A stretch of DNA of 64,000 nucleotides from positions 21,260 through 85,259 of the forward strand of contig DFDU01000009.1 of assembly GCA_002369325.1 (NCBI GenBank), given 5' to 3'. Below, piece by piece: positions 26,273 to 37,800 of this stretch (position 1 is its first letter; each line of letters opens with the position of its first letter). The DNA comes from Lachnospiraceae bacterium UBA3820 (GTDB taxonomy: Bacteria; Bacillota; Clostridia; Lachnospirales; Lachnospiraceae). A program made the translations under genes and the position numbers. The notes below the pieces were generated by a model that did not search any database, was not told where the DNA came from, and was given only the letters and a program-made list of their open reading frames with translations.

Positions 26273-26987
26273 TAGTATTTCTCATATTGAATAACAGTTT
26301 TTTTTCGAGACGGCTTACCTGTACCTGACTCATTCCCAACTCCTTTGCAGTTTCATTTTGGGTTTTATCCTGAAAATATCGGAGGCTGATTAATTTTTGT
26401 TCATTTTTATCAAGCAGACTCATAGCCTGTTCTATAATTATTTTATTGTACAAGCCCTCTTCAGCTTCATGTGATTTTGACTCATCGGTAAGCCTGTCCA
26501 TCAGACACATTTCACTTCCGTCATGTTCGTAAACAGGTTGGTAAATGGATTCAACTTCTCTGTTGGCATCCGTTGCAAGAACAATTTCCTCATCCGTAAG
26601 ACCTGTTGCTGCTGATATCTCTTCAAGGCTCGGATCCCTTCCAAGCTTAACAGAAAGTTCCTCTCTTGCTCTGCTTATACGATATCCGTTTTGTTTTAAT
26701 ATTCTTGACACCTTAATCATTCCGTTATCTCTCAAAAACCTTTTAATTTCTCCAACAATAAGCGGAACCGCATAAGTAGAAAATTTCACTTCATATTCTT
26801 CGCTGAACCTGTCAATCGCCTTAAGCAAACCTATACAGCCGATTTGATATATATCCTCGGGCTCATAGCCGCGACCGAAAAATCTCCTGGCAGTACTCCA
26901 TACAAGACCCGTATTATCCGAAACTATCTTTTCTTTTGCTTCTTTATTTCCATTTTTCGCAAGTCGAAAAGTTTCCGCTTCATTCAT
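26250..26987 (-). CDS. sigF: RNA polymerase sporulation sigma factor SigF (SpoIIAC)
   Basis: SigF directs the first forespore-specific transcription in sporulation. The 245 residues show region 2 (EDIYQIGCIGLLKAIDRF, FSTYAVPLIVGEIKRFLRD), region 3 (LSVKLGRDPSLEEIS) and a region 4 helix-turn-helix (QNETAKELGMSQVQVSRLEK). It immediately follows spoIIAB (stop and start adjacent), the canonical spoIIA order. The tetR promoter lies in its 3' end. This supports a spore-forming or formerly spore-forming Clostridia host. Confidence 0.95.
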   Translation of the reverse strand: MNEAETFRLAKNGNKEAKEKIVSDNTGLVWSTARRFFGRGYEPEDIYQIGCIGLLKAIDRFSEEYEVKFSTYAVPLIVGEIKRFLRDNGMIKVSRILKQNGYRISRAREELSVKLGRDPSLEEISAATGLTDEEIVLATDANREVESIYQPVYEHDGSEMCLMDRLTDESKSHEAEEGLYNKIIIEQAMSLLDKNEQKLISLRYFQDKTQNETAKELGMSQVQVSRLEKKLLFNMRNTIDNKSNL

Positions 26988-27431
26988 TTATTCAAACTGA
27001 CGGCCGGCCGTTCCTATCTCCTTCCACATTTTTACGGTAGTTCCTTCTCCTACCTTTGATTCAACCTCAATCTTATCCATAAAGGCCTCCATAAACGAAA
27101 AGCCCATTCCCGACCTTTCCTCTTCAGGTCCGGTCGTAAACATCGGCTCCATGGCTTTTTTTACATCAGAAATTCCGTCTCCGAAATCAATTATCTCTAT
27201 GTATATTTTTCTTCCCGTAACCTTTGCATATACAGTTACCTGACCGCTTTTTTTCCTATAACCGTGTATAATGGAATTGGTAACAGCCTCCGAAACCGCC
27301 GTCTTGACATCGGATACTTCTTCCAATGTCGGATTTGTTCCGGTTATAAAAGCCGCTATAACCATTCTTGCAAAACTTTCATTTTGCGCGTTACCACTAA
27401 AGCGCACCGTCATTTCGTTTGTATTATTCAT
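26988..27431 (-). CDS. spoIIAB: Anti-sigma F factor SpoIIAB
   Basis: SpoIIAB binds and holds SigF inactive, and phosphorylates SpoIIAA. The 147-residue GHKL kinase has the N-box EAVTNSIIHGY, the G1 box IDFGDGI and the G2 box GMGFSFMEAFMD. The start at 27431 (MNNTNEMTVRFSGNAQNES) follows GGGAGG and overlaps the spoIIAA end by eight bases (ATGAATAA), indicating coupling that keeps the stoichiometry of the two proteins. Confidence 0.95.
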   Translation of the reverse strand: MNNTNEMTVRFSGNAQNESFARMVIAAFITGTNPTLEEVSDVKTAVSEAVTNSIIHGYRKKSGQVTVYAKVTGRKIYIEIIDFGDGISDVKKAMEPMFTTGPEEERSGMGFSFMEAFMDKIEVESKVGEGTTVKMWKEIGTAGRQFE

Positions 27432-27777
27432 AACAACCTCCCGCAACCATATCCTTTATAATGTCTTCCTTGGTTTCTTTCTTTTCTATAATCCTGTATA
27501 TCCCCGACATCATTAAAATCTTATCGATGTTTTCACTGACATTAACAACAAACACCTTACCTCCTTTATCATGAACCCTTCTGTATCTGCCTGTTACAAG
27601 CCCGATTCCGGAACTGTCCATAAAGCTCGTTTTTTCAAAGTCAAAAATCAGATATTCCACATTGTTTTCATCAAATATTTTTTCACTTCCCGATTTAATT
27701 TTTTCAGCCGCATAATGATCAAGTTCTCTCGGCAGATAATAAATCAGGACTCCGTCCGAATAATCAAATCTTTTCAT
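27424..27777 (-). CDS. spoIIAA: Anti-anti-sigma factor SpoIIAA
   Basis: Dephosphorylated SpoIIAA displaces SigF from SpoIIAB. The 117-residue STAS-domain protein carries the phosphorylated serine in TSFMDSSGIGLVTGRYRRV. The start at 27777 follows AAGGAGG by five bases. An apparent upstream extension crosses the terminator of the preceding gene and is rejected. Only about 45 bases lie between that terminator and the ribosome binding site; a convincing SigH promoter was not identified. Confidence 0.93.
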   Translation of the reverse strand: MKRFDYSDGVLIYYLPRELDHYAAEKIKSGSEKIFDENNVEYLIFDFEKTSFMDSSGIGLVTGRYRRVHDKGGKVFVVNVSENIDKILMMSGIYRIIEKKETKEDIIKDMVAGGCYE

Positions 27778-27820
27778 AATTTCCTCCTTATTTTTCGATT
27801 TCGTTTTCTTATCCGAAAAA

Positions 27821-27856
27821 AACAAAAAAAGAAAGCAAAAATCAATTTGCTTTCTT
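27821..27856 (-). terminator. Terminator after the TPR protein gene
   Basis: AAGAAAGCAAA (27829-27839) pairs perfectly with TTTGCTTTCTT (27846-27856). The minus-strand transcript continues into a long T-rich run. It separates the addB-to-TPR unit from the spoIIA operon. Confidence 0.85.
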
Positions 27857-27885
27857 TCGTATCTTAATCCAATCAATGAATCGTT

Positions 27886-29016
27886 TTATTCATTATTTAT
27901 CATATTTTGCAGATCCTCATCGGACATGCCGTTTTGTATTCCCGAATAATCCGGCAAAGGATTATCGCCTGCCGTATCCGGATTATTGGCAGCCTCAAGC
28001 TCGGCATTTAAGTTAGCTATATCATTTGTCAATGAATTAATGGTCGCATTCTTATCAGCAAGCTCTTCACTGTACGACTTGATCAATTTATCCTTTTCGT
28101 CCGTGATTTTTCTTTTCTGTGCGGGAACAACTATGAAGTATAACAGAAAAATACCCAAAACCATTCCCAGAAGTACATATATTCCGGAATATTTGGCAAG
28201 GCTTATTTCTCCGTATTCACCTCTTGAAACAGCCTTTGCCTTATATCGTTCCACAAGATCTCCAAAAAACATTTTAACCCTGCTGCCGTTCTTTTTCCCC
28301 ATTGTACTCAGCGTAATTGCCTCTTCATCGGCATCAAGCAATCCGTCATTTTCAACGGATTCCTTACTCATCTCGATTATATTCTCATCCGTATCTCCCA
28401 TTTCATGAAGATAATGAATCGCAAGAGTGTTTGCTTTATCAATTTTAAGGACCCTTCTTAAGGTTGTTCTTGCTCTCTCATAATTGTCGGAATTAATATA
28501 TAAAAGTGCAAGTAAAAGATATCCCTTAACAAAATGCGGATTTGCGGATAAAAGGCTCTTTAACTGTATTATCGAAAGATCAAAATCTTCACTTCTTGCA
28601 TATGAAAGCGCAAGATTATATTTTTGCGCAATCTGATCGACATTAGCAAGCAATGTCGGATCCTGCCTTAATTCCTTAAGGTATTTCGATGCAAGATTAC
28701 CGTTTAATTGGTAATTTACACTCATTACCCATTGACTCAAAGCATTTACGATTTCACCCATCTCATAATAAACAAGTCCCAGAAGATTTCTTGACATTAT
28801 ATTTTTCTTATTATATCTGAGAGAAATATTCAAAGAATCTATCGCACCCGACAAATCTCTGGCAACTGCTCTGTCATAACCGATATTATAATAATAATCC
28901 GATGTATTAAAAGCCTTTTTTAATACCGGAAGCGGCATATGACAGGCAGAACAATATCCGTTTTTCTTTATGTGTGCTCCACAATTCGGACAGAGCACAG
29001 GTTTCTTTGTTGCCAT
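27886..29016 (-). CDS. Membrane-anchored TPR protein with N-terminal zinc ribbon
   Basis: This 376-residue protein starts with a zinc ribbon (CPNCGAHIKKNGYCSACHMP). About five TPR-like helical repeats follow (residues about 35-205, e.g. ARDLSGAIDSLNISLRYNKK and YERARTTLRRVLKIDKANTL). After a charged region a transmembrane helix lies near 285-305 (YVLLGMVLGIFLLYFIVV), then a coiled coil (SYSEELADKNATINSLTNDI) and an acidic tail. No enzymatic motif is seen. It probably acts as a scaffold at the membrane with the zinc ribbon and TPR in the cytosol. It lies two bases after the small protein gene. Confidence 0.75.
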   Translation of the reverse strand: MATKKPVLCPNCGAHIKKNGYCSACHMPLPVLKKAFNTSDYYYNIGYDRAVARDLSGAIDSLNISLRYNKKNIMSRNLLGLVYYEMGEIVNALSQWVMSVNYQLNGNLASKYLKELRQDPTLLANVDQIAQKYNLALSYARSEDFDLSIIQLKSLLSANPHFVKGYLLLALLYINSDNYERARTTLRRVLKIDKANTLAIHYLHEMGDTDENIIEMSKESVENDGLLDADEEAITLSTMGKKNGSRVKMFFGDLVERYKAKAVSRGEYGEISLAKYSGIYVLLGMVLGIFLLYFIVVPAQKRKITDEKDKLIKSYSEELADKNATINSLTNDIANLNAELEAANNPDTAGDNPLPDYSGIQNGMSDEDLQNMINNE

Positions 29017-29018
29017 AC

Positions 29019-29201
29019 TTATCTCCTTACTCTTCCTACCATACGGTTTGCCACATCTTCACTTGCCGACTTCATTTCCTCGGTAACTTGAAAAACAATA
29101 TCGCTTATATCCTTTAAATCATTGCTGTATATGGCATCTTCAGCCTGATTGACTTCGGGAATAGGCTGAAATCTCTTTAGTTCTTCTTCAAAATTAATCA
29201 T
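29019..29201 (-). CDS. Small conserved-looking protein of unknown function (60 aa)
   Basis: The frame starts at ATG 29201 with GGAGG six bases upstream, overlaps the folC 3' end by eight bases, and ends two bases before the TPR gene. The sequence ([20 protein letters not shown], then VFQVTEEMKSASEDVANRMV) is acidic then helical, with no cysteines or membrane segment. Its good ribosome site and tight spacing support a real gene linked to the TPR protein. The family is not recognised. Confidence 0.7.
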   Translation of the reverse strand: MINFEEELKRFQPIPEVNQAEDAIYSNDLKDISDIVFQVTEEMKSASEDVANRMVGRVRR

Positions 29202-30534
29202 CTTTTGCCTCCATAATAATCTGCTTAATACTTCCCGCAAGATATAAAGATCCTACGGCAAAAAGCATGGTATCTTCCTTGTTTATTACATTTGAAACGG
29301 CATTTTTGAAAACTTTTTTCATATCATTATCAACTATTATATCCACCGAAGCATTTTTATCAAGACGGCTCCTGAATATATCAGCCACCGAATCCGGTGA
29401 TGCCGCCCTCGCAGAATTAATTGCCGTTACATATAATTTGCTTATATAAAGATTAGCACAAAGATTATTTATCATCGGTTCATAATCCTTATCTTCGCAT
29501 ACAGCAAACAATATCTCTGTTTTTTTATCACTGTAAACTTCATTGACCGTTTCAATAAAACGTTTGATTGCATCCTCATTATGAGCTCCGTCTACAATCA
29601 CGTTAGGATATATATATTCCATCCTTCCGGGCCAATAAAAATTTAAAAGTGCTTTTTTTATTATATCCTGTTTAATTATTCCATCCCGAATAAACAGCTC
29701 GTTGCAGGCTTCAATAGCGGTTATGGCATTATCGACCTGATATGCCGCTGTTGTTTTAATTTCAAGATTGTCATACCTATAATAACCATTGATAATCGAA
29801 AAATCAATCGTTTTATCGCTTATATTATTTATAATATATTTTGTTTTTGCGACATTTATCTCTTTTGAATTATGAGTTTTGGCAGCTTTCGATATTACTA
29901 TGTCTGCCGATTCTTCACCCGTATTGTAGACAACCGGTATACCATCCTTGATTATTCCGGCCTTTTCACCGGCTATAAGCTCTATACTGTCACCCAGATA
30001 TTGCATATGATCAAGTCCGATAGATGTTATAACCGATATTTCCGGAATGATAAGATTCGTTGCATCCAGTCTTCCTCCGAGTCCCGTTTCATAAATCACA
30101 TAATCAGGCTTTTCTTTTGCAAAATAAACCGCTGCCATCGCAAACAAAAACTCAAAATAAGAAATATGTCCGAAGCCCTTATTTAATATCGTTTCTTCCG
30201 CATTTAAAACCCGGTTAAAGCATTCAAGAAAATCTTCTTCGGAAATAAGATCATCAATCATTATCCTCTCTCTTATATTCATAAGATGTGGAGATGTAAA
30301 AATGCCTGCAGTATATCCTTTTTCTTTTAATATACACTTTATAAAATTCGCAACGGAGCCCTTTCCGTTTGTTCCTGCAATATGTATACATTTTATTTCC
30401 TTTTGAGGATCAGAGAGTTCATTCATAAGAACGGAAAGATTTTCATTTCCCGACTTGCTTCTGTTATTCTCATCCTTTAAAAAGAAAGGTATGTTATACA
30501 GATATTTTACACAGCTCTCGAAATCCGCTATCAT
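29194..30534 (-). CDS. folC: Folylpolyglutamate synthase / dihydrofolate synthase
   Basis: FolC adds glutamate to folates, and in many bacteria to dihydropteroate. The 446-residue Mur-ligase-like enzyme has the P-loop [58 protein letters not shown] and the C-terminal [12 protein letters not shown]. The start overlaps the queF stop by four bases. No other folate gene is near. Confidence 0.94.
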   Translation of the reverse strand: MIADFESCVKYLYNIPFFLKDENNRSKSGNENLSVLMNELSDPQKEIKCIHIAGTNGKGSVANFIKCILKEKGYTAGIFTSPHLMNIRERIMIDDLISEEDFLECFNRVLNAEETILNKGFGHISYFEFLFAMAAVYFAKEKPDYVIYETGLGGRLDATNLIIPEISVITSIGLDHMQYLGDSIELIAGEKAGIIKDGIPVVYNTGEESADIVISKAAKTHNSKEINVAKTKYIINNISDKTIDFSIINGYYRYDNLEIKTTAAYQVDNAITAIEACNELFIRDGIIKQDIIKKALLNFYWPGRMEYIYPNVIVDGAHNEDAIKRFIETVNEVYSDKKTEILFAVCEDKDYEPMINNLCANLYISKLYVTAINSARAASPDSVADIFRSRLDKNASVDIIVDNDMKKVFKNAVSNVINKEDTMLFAVGSLYLAGSIKQIIMEAKDD

Positions 30535-31031
30535 CTGTTGTCCACCTTTTCGGGATACATGTCATGATGTACAAGCCTGTCGAACGCAACCTGTTCCCAC
30601 TTGGTTCCTTCTTTACCATAATTGCAATAAGGGTCGATGGATATCCCTCCCCTTGGTGTGAATTTTCCCCACACTTCTATATACTTCGGAGACATAAGCT
30701 TAATCAAATCCTTCATAATGATGTTTACACAATCTTCATGAAAATCCCCATGATTTCTGAAGCTGAATAAATAAAGCTTTAACGACTTACTCTCGACCAT
30801 AAGCTCATCCGGTACATAAGAAATATAAATCGTCGCAAAATCAGGCTGCCCGGTAATAGGACAAAGCGATGTAAATTCAGGGCAGTTAAACTTTACAAAA
30901 TAATCATTTTCCTGATGCTTATTTACAAATGTTTCCAATATATCCGCAGAATAATCCGCAGGGTAGCTTACTTTTTGATTTCCAAGAAGGGTTATGCCCT
31001 CTTTTTCCAAATCGGTTCTTGCCATTTTCAT
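30531..31031 (-). CDS. queF: NADPH-dependent preQ0 reductase QueF
   Basis: QueF reduces 7-cyano-7-deazaguanine to preQ1 in queuosine synthesis. The 166-residue unimodular form has the catalytic Cys in [14 protein letters not shown] and the QueF motif [21 protein letters not shown], which binds NADPH and substrate. Two ATGs (31031 and 31025) share an AAGGAAGG; the first is chosen, the difference being two residues. The queC-D-E genes are not in the window. No preQ1 riboswitch could be recognised upstream. Confidence 0.94.
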   Translation of the reverse strand: MKMARTDLEKEGITLLGNQKVSYPADYSADILETFVNKHQENDYFVKFNCPEFTSLCPITGQPDFATIYISYVPDELMVESKSLKLYLFSFRNHGDFHEDCVNIIMKDLIKLMSPKYIEVWGKFTPRGGISIDPYCNYGKEGTKWEQVAFDRLVHHDMYPEKVDNR

Positions 31032-31108
31032 CAACCTTCCTTTATTGATACGGGAATTATCCCTTTTTATATATAATATTTTATATTTATTCGTCTGTTT
31101 CGGATATT

Positions 31109-34100
31109 CTAATCTATCTTAATCTGTTTTTCAAGACAGAATGAGTATATAAGCTTTTCGGAAACCTTTAAACCGGTAATTTTTTCCAGAACATACGCAT
31201 AATAATCAAGCTGTGCAAAATACCGGTCTTTCAATTCTTTTTCACTTGCATAATCTGTCTTGTAATCCATAAGAATAATCTTGTCATCTTCAAAAAAGAA
31301 TGCATCGATTATACCTTGAACTATAACCAGATCATCATTTGACGAATCCTCTTCCGTAATATCTTTCTCTAATCCCTGTAATAAACCGGCATTATCATCT
31401 TTTTCTTTCGAAAAAATCACATCGACGGGTATGCCGGCCGAGAACTGCTGTTCTTTCTTCAGTTTTCCTTTTTCATCCGCCTCGGACATCCTACGTCCCA
31501 AATCGGACAAAAGCATCTTTCTTATTTTATAAAGATTTACAGCCTTTGCTTCTTCGACAGTAAATATTTCTTTTTCTTCAAGTTCCTTTAGAAAACAGGA
31601 AAGATATTCGAGGATTTTTATTTCATCAAATCCTTTAACGTGACTAAAATCTACAAGTTCCATAAACTTATGAACTATCGTTCCTCTTTCGGAGCCCGAC
31701 AGACCTTTTTTATTATCGGATTTTATTTCTTTTGATTCTTTATCTCCGGAATTTTCTTTTGCATCTACCGTTTTTTCATCAACTTTTTCTTCATCAACCG
31801 TTTCTTCATCGTTCAATTTTTCAGCATAATCGGCCAGATCATATTCACTTCCGTCAAAGGCCTTCATCCTTTTAATTTCCGATATGGACATTTTGTTCTT
31901 AATATTTATATACTTTTTAAACGGATAATCAAATTCAAAAAGCGTCTTAAATTTATCATATAAGCCTTTATCATAACCGGATTTTGCCTTTTCGTAAAAG
32001 TCAATAACGGACATTTCCTTCTTAACTTCCTCATTTCCAATATACCCGTAAAGATATTCTTCACCCACTATGGAAAGATTTATATTGCAATCCGGCTTGA
32101 GCATATCATATCTTTTCATACATGCAAGAACCCACAATATATATTTGGCGGAATCTGCCCTTATATCAATCGGCAAAGTCATATTTTTGTTATCTTCCAC
32201 AAACAGTTTTTCGTAAACACTTATTGCATTTGAAACACAGCCGGTAATTATAAGCTTTTCCTTGGCACGCGTAAATGCAACATATAAAATTCTTAATTCT
32301 TCGGCCGTCATTTCATTCTTCATCAAAAGTCTTATGATTTCCTTCATAAGCGTCTTTTTCTTATATCTTTTATCTTTATTGATATAATTTGCGGAAAGAT
32401 AATAATCACTGCTTATTAAAAGCTGATTGGAGTACTCCCTGTAATTAATTCCTTTACCGAGACCGCTTGTAAAGACAATCGGGAATTCCAGGCCTTTACT
32501 TTTATGCATTGTCATTATCCTGACCACATCCTCGTCATCTCCAAAAAGCGATGCCTCACCGTAGTCCATCTCATTAAGCTTCATTTTATCGATATATCTT
32601 AAGAAATTAAAGAGACCCTTATAGGTTCCTTCTTCAAAAACATAAGCCTTCTCAAGAAGCATATTGATATTATTTTTCCTTCTCTCACCAAGAGGCATTG
32701 AGATGGCATAATTATAATAATTTGTTAGTTCAAGTGCTTTCCAGATAAGAGAAGATATTGAAATACTCTTATTATCTTCCCTTAAAATATCTATAATACC
32801 AAATATCCTCTTGAGCTTACCGGTTATAGCGTCCTCATTATTATCCATGTAGCAAAGACATTTTTCATATAATAAATATTTACGTTTAAGCGTTTTTTCG
32901 GCAAAATCGCATATCAAAGCCAGCTCATTTTCGTCAAGCTCTGCCATAGGTGAAATCAAAACCGCAGCAAGCGGTATATCCTGTCTGATATTGTCCACAA
33001 CGCTTAAAAGCGAAAGGATTGTTCTTATCTCAACAGCTTCAAAATAACCGCCGTTATCATCCACATATGCCGGAATACCCGACTTTGTCAAAATATTATA
33101 AACATCCTCGCCAAAGCCTTTTACACTTCTTGCCAATACAACTATGTCCTTATATGAAGCTTTTCTGTATATATTTTTATCTTCATCATATACATATTGC
33201 GGATTTTCGCCATCAACCAGTTCTTTGATTCTTTTTGCTATTACATATGCTTCTATCTCCGTCGGTGTTAATCTGTCCTCCGTTTCAAAGCTGTCGACAA
33301 GAATGATTTCAGTTGTCTCATCAACACCTGAAACAATTGATGTATCAGGCTTCGGAAATTCTTTTGTCCATACAAGCTCGGTGTTTTCGTTATAGTCTAT
33401 TCCACCCAGATCTTCGCTCATAAGCTGATAAAAGAAATAATTAACAGACTTAAGAACATTTTCTCTCGAACGGAAATTATTCTTAAGCTCAATTTTAATA
33501 TTTACTCCATCATCTTTATAAGTCTTATATTTCGAAAGAAATAAGTCCGGTCTTGCCATACGGAACTTGTAAATACTCTGTTTCACATCACCGACCATAA
33601 ACATATTATTTCTACCATAGCATATACCTGAAACTGAATTAAGAATCTCTTCCTGAAGATAATTACTATCCTGATATTCGTCTATAAAAATCTCATCATA
33701 TCTTTCGGAAATTCTTTTCCCGGCTTCGGTCGGTACGGGTGTACCGTTTTCATCATATCCCGCACAGACCAGCTTATATGCCAAATGCTCTACATCAGAA
33801 AATTCCAAAAGCTTCTTTTTTGTTTTTTCTGCTTCATATTCTTTCGAAAACTTTGTTACAAGGTCGATAAGAGGAACAAGATAAGCAGATACATTATTTA
33901 TCTCAGCCAATATTGAATCGGAATCTCCCGTAAAAATATTCAATTTTTTTATCATTGATTTATAACGTTCTCTTATATTTTTATATTTTTCTATAAGCTC
34001 TCCGTCATAAATATCTCCCCTGCAGGTTTTAAGTCTGTTCCATTTTATATCAAGTGCATCTCGAAGGCTGTCATAATCCTCGGCTTTTGAAATCTTTGAA

Positions 34101-34867
34101 ACAGCCTCTGCATCACTTTCCGAAATTTCTCGATTTTTGTCCGGGCCTCCCGGTGTATCACAGACAGCTATACCCGAATCAATATATCCCTCAATACTCC
34201 TTACATAAGATTTTATAAGTTTAAAATAAGCTTTCATCCATTTGGAATTCATAAGTTCATTTTTATCTTTTATCAAAAGTGCTTTTCTTGCTTCGTCAAG
34301 CCATACATACGGTCGTGAAAAGCCTTTGGAAACATTATATATATTAAGCACGTTTTCTTTTAACTCTTCATCATTTCTGTCACAGCCAAAGCATTCCAAC
34401 AGCATCAGAAAATCCGCATTTTTTTCATCATACAGCTTATCAAACAATGCATCCAAAACATCATTTTTCATAAGCTCCATAATTCCGTTATCACCGATAT
34501 TGAAATTCGAATCAATATTAAGCAGTCCGAAATTTTCTTTAACAATTCTGAGGCAGAAGCTGTCTATGGTTGTTATATCCGCTCTGTTAACAAGAATTGC
34601 CTGTTTCATCAAATGCTCATTATCAGGTTCCTTCTCAAGGAGCTTCTCAATACGAACGGCAATCTTTTCCCTCATCTGGGCGGCAGCTGCTTTCGTAAAT
34701 GTAACAACCAGAAATTCGTCAATATCCTTTGGATCTTTTTCATCCGTCATTTTATTGATTATGCGTTCGACAAGAACAGCCGTTTTTCCGGAACCGGCTG
34801 CTGCGGAAACCAAAATATTCGAATTTCTTTCATCTATTGCTTTTTGTTGAGCTTTAGTCCATCCCAT
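31109..34867 (-). CDS. addA: ATP-dependent helicase/nuclease subunit A (AddA)
   Basis: AddA is the helicase-nuclease of the AddAB complex that processes double-strand breaks for RecA. The 1252 residues begin with the UvrD-type Walker [17 protein letters not shown]. Motifs II-III follow ([16 protein letters not shown]), then motif VI ([13 protein letters not shown]). The C-terminal RecB-type nuclease core is [20 protein letters not shown], with the preceding [14 protein letters not shown] Lys/Glu-rich linker (about residues 990-1030) is low complexity. It starts 15 bases after addB. Confidence 0.95.
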   Translation of the reverse strand: MGWTKAQQKAIDERNSNILVSAAAGSGKTAVLVERIINKMTDEKDPKDIDEFLVVTFTKAAAAQMREKIAVRIEKLLEKEPDNEHLMKQAILVNRADITTIDSFCLRIVKENFGLLNIDSNFNIGDNGIMELMKNDVLDALFDKLYDEKNADFLMLLECFGCDRNDEELKENVLNIYNVSKGFSRPYVWLDEARKALLIKDKNELMNSKWMKAYFKLIKSYVRSIEGYIDSGIAVCDTPGGPDKNREISESDAEAVSKISKAEDYDSLRDALDIKWNRLKTCRGDIYDGELIEKYKNIRERYKSMIKKLNIFTGDSDSILAEINNVSAYLVPLIDLVTKFSKEYEAEKTKKKLLEFSDVEHLAYKLVCAGYDENGTPVPTEAGKRISERYDEIFIDEYQDSNYLQEEILNSVSGICYGRNNMFMVGDVKQSIYKFRMARPDLFLSKYKTYKDDGVNIKIELKNNFRSRENVLKSVNYFFYQLMSEDLGGIDYNENTELVWTKEFPKPDTSIVSGVDETTEIILVDSFETEDRLTPTEIEAYVIAKRIKELVDGENPQYVYDEDKNIYRKASYKDIVVLARSVKGFGEDVYNILTKSGIPAYVDDNGGYFEAVEIRTILSLLSVVDNIRQDIPLAAVLISPMAELDENELALICDFAEKTLKRKYLLYEKCLCYMDNNEDAITGKLKRIFGIIDILREDNKSISISSLIWKALELTNYYNYAISMPLGERRKNNINMLLEKAYVFEEGTYKGLFNFLRYIDKMKLNEMDYGEASLFGDDEDVVRIMTMHKSKGLEFPIVFTSGLGKGINYREYSNQLLISSDYYLSANYINKDKRYKKKTLMKEIIRLLMKNEMTAEELRILYVAFTRAKEKLIITGCVSNAISVYEKLFVEDNKNMTLPIDIRADSAKYILWVLACMKRYDMLKPDCNINLSIVGEEYLYGYIGNEEVKKEMSVIDFYEKAKSGYDKGLYDKFKTLFEFDYPFKKYINIKNKMSISEIKRMKAFDGSEYDLADYAEKLNDEETVDEEKVDEKTVDAKENSGDKESKEIKSDNKKGLSGSERGTIVHKFMELVDFSHVKGFDEIKILEYLSCFLKELEEKEIFTVEEAKAVNLYKIRKMLLSDLGRRMSEADEKGKLKKEQQFSAGIPVDVIFSKEKDDNAGLLQGLEKDITEEDSSNDDLVIVQGIIDAFFFEDDKIILMDYKTDYASEKELKDRYFAQLDYYAYVLEKITGLKVSEKLIYSFCLEKQIKID

Positions 34868-34882
34868 TTTATATCTCCCGAT

Positions 34883-37800
34883 TCATCGCTTTCCAAGTGC
34901 TTCTCTGATTTTTTCATAAATCAGTTCGCTTTCCTTATCGGAATATCTTACAAACCTTTCTTTATTGCCTCCGTATTTCTTATCAAATCTACAGACTTCC
35001 CTGTAAGCACAAAACTCACAGCTACTTCTTTTGTCTGCATTCATAGGATTCTTGTCAATCTCACCTGACATAATATGTGCGGCAATTTCCTTTGCTTTAT
35101 AAACTGCAAATTGATTAACATCGGCAAACTTTTCTTCATCATCATTTTTAAATCCTTTAAGCTTAAGATTTTTATCTCTTTCTTCCTTGGCTTTTGCTTC
35201 ATCATCCGCTTCCACATACGGATCAGCCATACGATAATAATACATACCCTCCGGCACTATCTTAAGCCTGTCCTTTGGCTTATCTTTATTATGTTCTTCA
35301 TCGACAATCCCGATCATAACATTCATATATACGGAAAGCTGCAATGTAAGGCCTTCATATAGTTTACTTAAAGAAAAATCGTGATTACCTGATTTATAGT
35401 CAATTATCCTTATCTTAAGCTCTTTTTCATCCTCAGAGTAATATATATCGCCTCTGTCGATTTTTCCTCTTAAAGTCATTTGATTTTCTTCATCAATATT
35501 TGTATTTTTATTAAAACTGTATTCAAAATATTCAGGCTTAAGCATATCCTTATCCGTGATTCCGGAAAGAACTCCTGCGGTCCGTCTGCCTATTCTCTTG
35601 AGCACTTTAAGAAGATAATTATATCTTCCTTCCTCAATGGTATTTTTATCATAAGCATTAACAAATGCTTCCTCAACGAAACTGTCAATCATGTCATCAC
35701 GTTCCGTATCGGTTATTATCGACCAGTCATTTTTCATATCATCATGAACATGTCTGTACATATGCTCCAGTGCTTCATGCAAAATGTTTCCGATATCCCT
35801 GTTATCTATCTTTCTTATTTGTCTTTCCGAAAGTCCCAGAACATATTGAAGGAAATATGAATATGCACAGGAAGCATATTTTTCAAGTGTTGATATCGAT
35901 TGCGACATAAGCTTAAGCTTAAGAAGCCTTGAAACATCCTTTGATAAACCTGCCGGAATATTATTATACTTAAATGCCTTGTCGATAACAGAAAGATTCT
36001 CATCGTGCATATCATAATAAAGCTTATAAAGACTCATAGTCTCATTTATTCTTGATGTATCACCGGTCAAAATGCGCTGCATACCTTCCACAAGCGTATC
36101 AATTCCCGCTCTGCGGTTACATACCTTATAATCATCATCCGGTTTTATATCAAGCAAGGTAAATAAATTTGTGATTCTCGAAATGACATATGAAGGTCTT
36201 AGCTGTTCATTGTTCCCATCCATATTGGTAAAAGATAAAAAGAGCTTATCCTTCGGCTTTGTCATATTGATATAAAGATAAAACTGTTCAATATACGAAT
36301 TGTTTTTTTCGGTTGGAGCAAGCTCAATTCCGAGTTCCTTTAATCTTTCTTTATCGGCATCACTTATTATTCCCGAATTATTACCCTTCTTAGGTATTAT
36401 TCCGTCATTAATTCCAAGGACAAATAAAACCTTTATATCATCCAGACGGGTTCTTGTGATATCCCCGACAAGTGTCATATCAAGTGTTTGCGGAATCACT
36501 CCGAGGGTAAGATCCTTTAATCCAAGATTCATAAGCTCTACAAACTCGTCCGTATCCACCAAATCCTCACCCATAATCTCATCCATTTTTTCAAATACGG
36601 AAATAACCTTTTCGTAAAGATTCTTACAGGAAGACAGTCTTTCTTCATAATCATATTTGATCATAAAATCTCTCAAAGCTTTTGTATAAGTGCTTATCGG
36701 GTTTTTATTTTTTGAAAAGATATCATAAAACGGAAATAATATGTCCGCAACAAAGGCTCTTATATCCTCGGCTTCTTCCGTCCATTGTCTGTTCCAGCCC
36801 GACTTACCTCGTATACCTCTTTTTAATACATAATTTTCAAGAATTTCTATATCATTTTCATCAAGGCTCTTTATTATTCCTGCTTTCAAAAACGCAAATA
36901 CACTGTCATAAGAAAAGTTCTCTTTTACTATCCTTAACAGATATTCCAGAGAATTGATATAAGGATTGTTTTTAACCGGAATACTTGCATCCAAAAAAAA
37001 CGGTATTTCATATTTTTCAAAAATCTGCTCCGTCTGTACCGAAATACCTTCGAGATTTCCGCTTATCACAGCTATATCCCTATATCTGTATCCGCCTTCC
37101 TTAACCAGCATATTTATGCGATATGCCACACCTTCTATTTCGCGACGCGGCGTATCATATACGGTCACCAATATATCATCCTGTTTTTCATCAAATTTAT
37201 TGTAAGGGAATCTGAAAATATTTTTTTCAAGAAATTCTATTGCTTTACTTCCCTTACTCCACCTGTTAATTTCTTTTCCGCCGATAAAAATATCATCATC
37301 CAATTCAATCGAATTTCTTATTGCAAGCTCTTTTAAATCGGTTATTGTTTTTTTTGTAAGATAAAAAAGTTCATGCTCTTTGATTATTTTTTTATTATAA
37401 AATTTTTCATCTATCGTAAATATACCGTAAACATCCTTTGAATAAACCATAAGCTTCTCGATAAGCTTAAGCTGAATTGGTGTAAAGCCCGTGAAGCCAT
37501 CCATGACAATAACACTTTTTTTAATAAGCTTTGATTTTTCAACATTGTCGGCAAGTATCTCCGTAAGCTTTTCCGCAGCAATATAGTTTTCGGAAATCTT
37601 CTCGTCAAATGCCTTAAATATCTCTTGCATATCCGAAAGCTTTTTATACAAAAGCGCATCTCTTTCGCTATCCTTAATCGAAGCAGTTACCTCATCAAGC
37701 TTTTCTCGTGAAATATCATATTGATAAAGCTGTGACATAAGAGACTTTACTTCATCGATAAAGCCGGACTTGTTAAGACTGCCCGAATATACGGACATTT

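Noticed and set aside
31032..31108. A preQ1 riboswitch before queF
   Set aside because: Only a short GGGATAATTCCC hairpin is seen; the pseudoknot tail and aptamer core could not be matched.
34242..34850. A 202-codon Ser/Phe-rich frame antisense to addA
   Set aside because: Composition is typical of the reverse complement of a Lys/Glu-rich gene, with no start signal or family motif.
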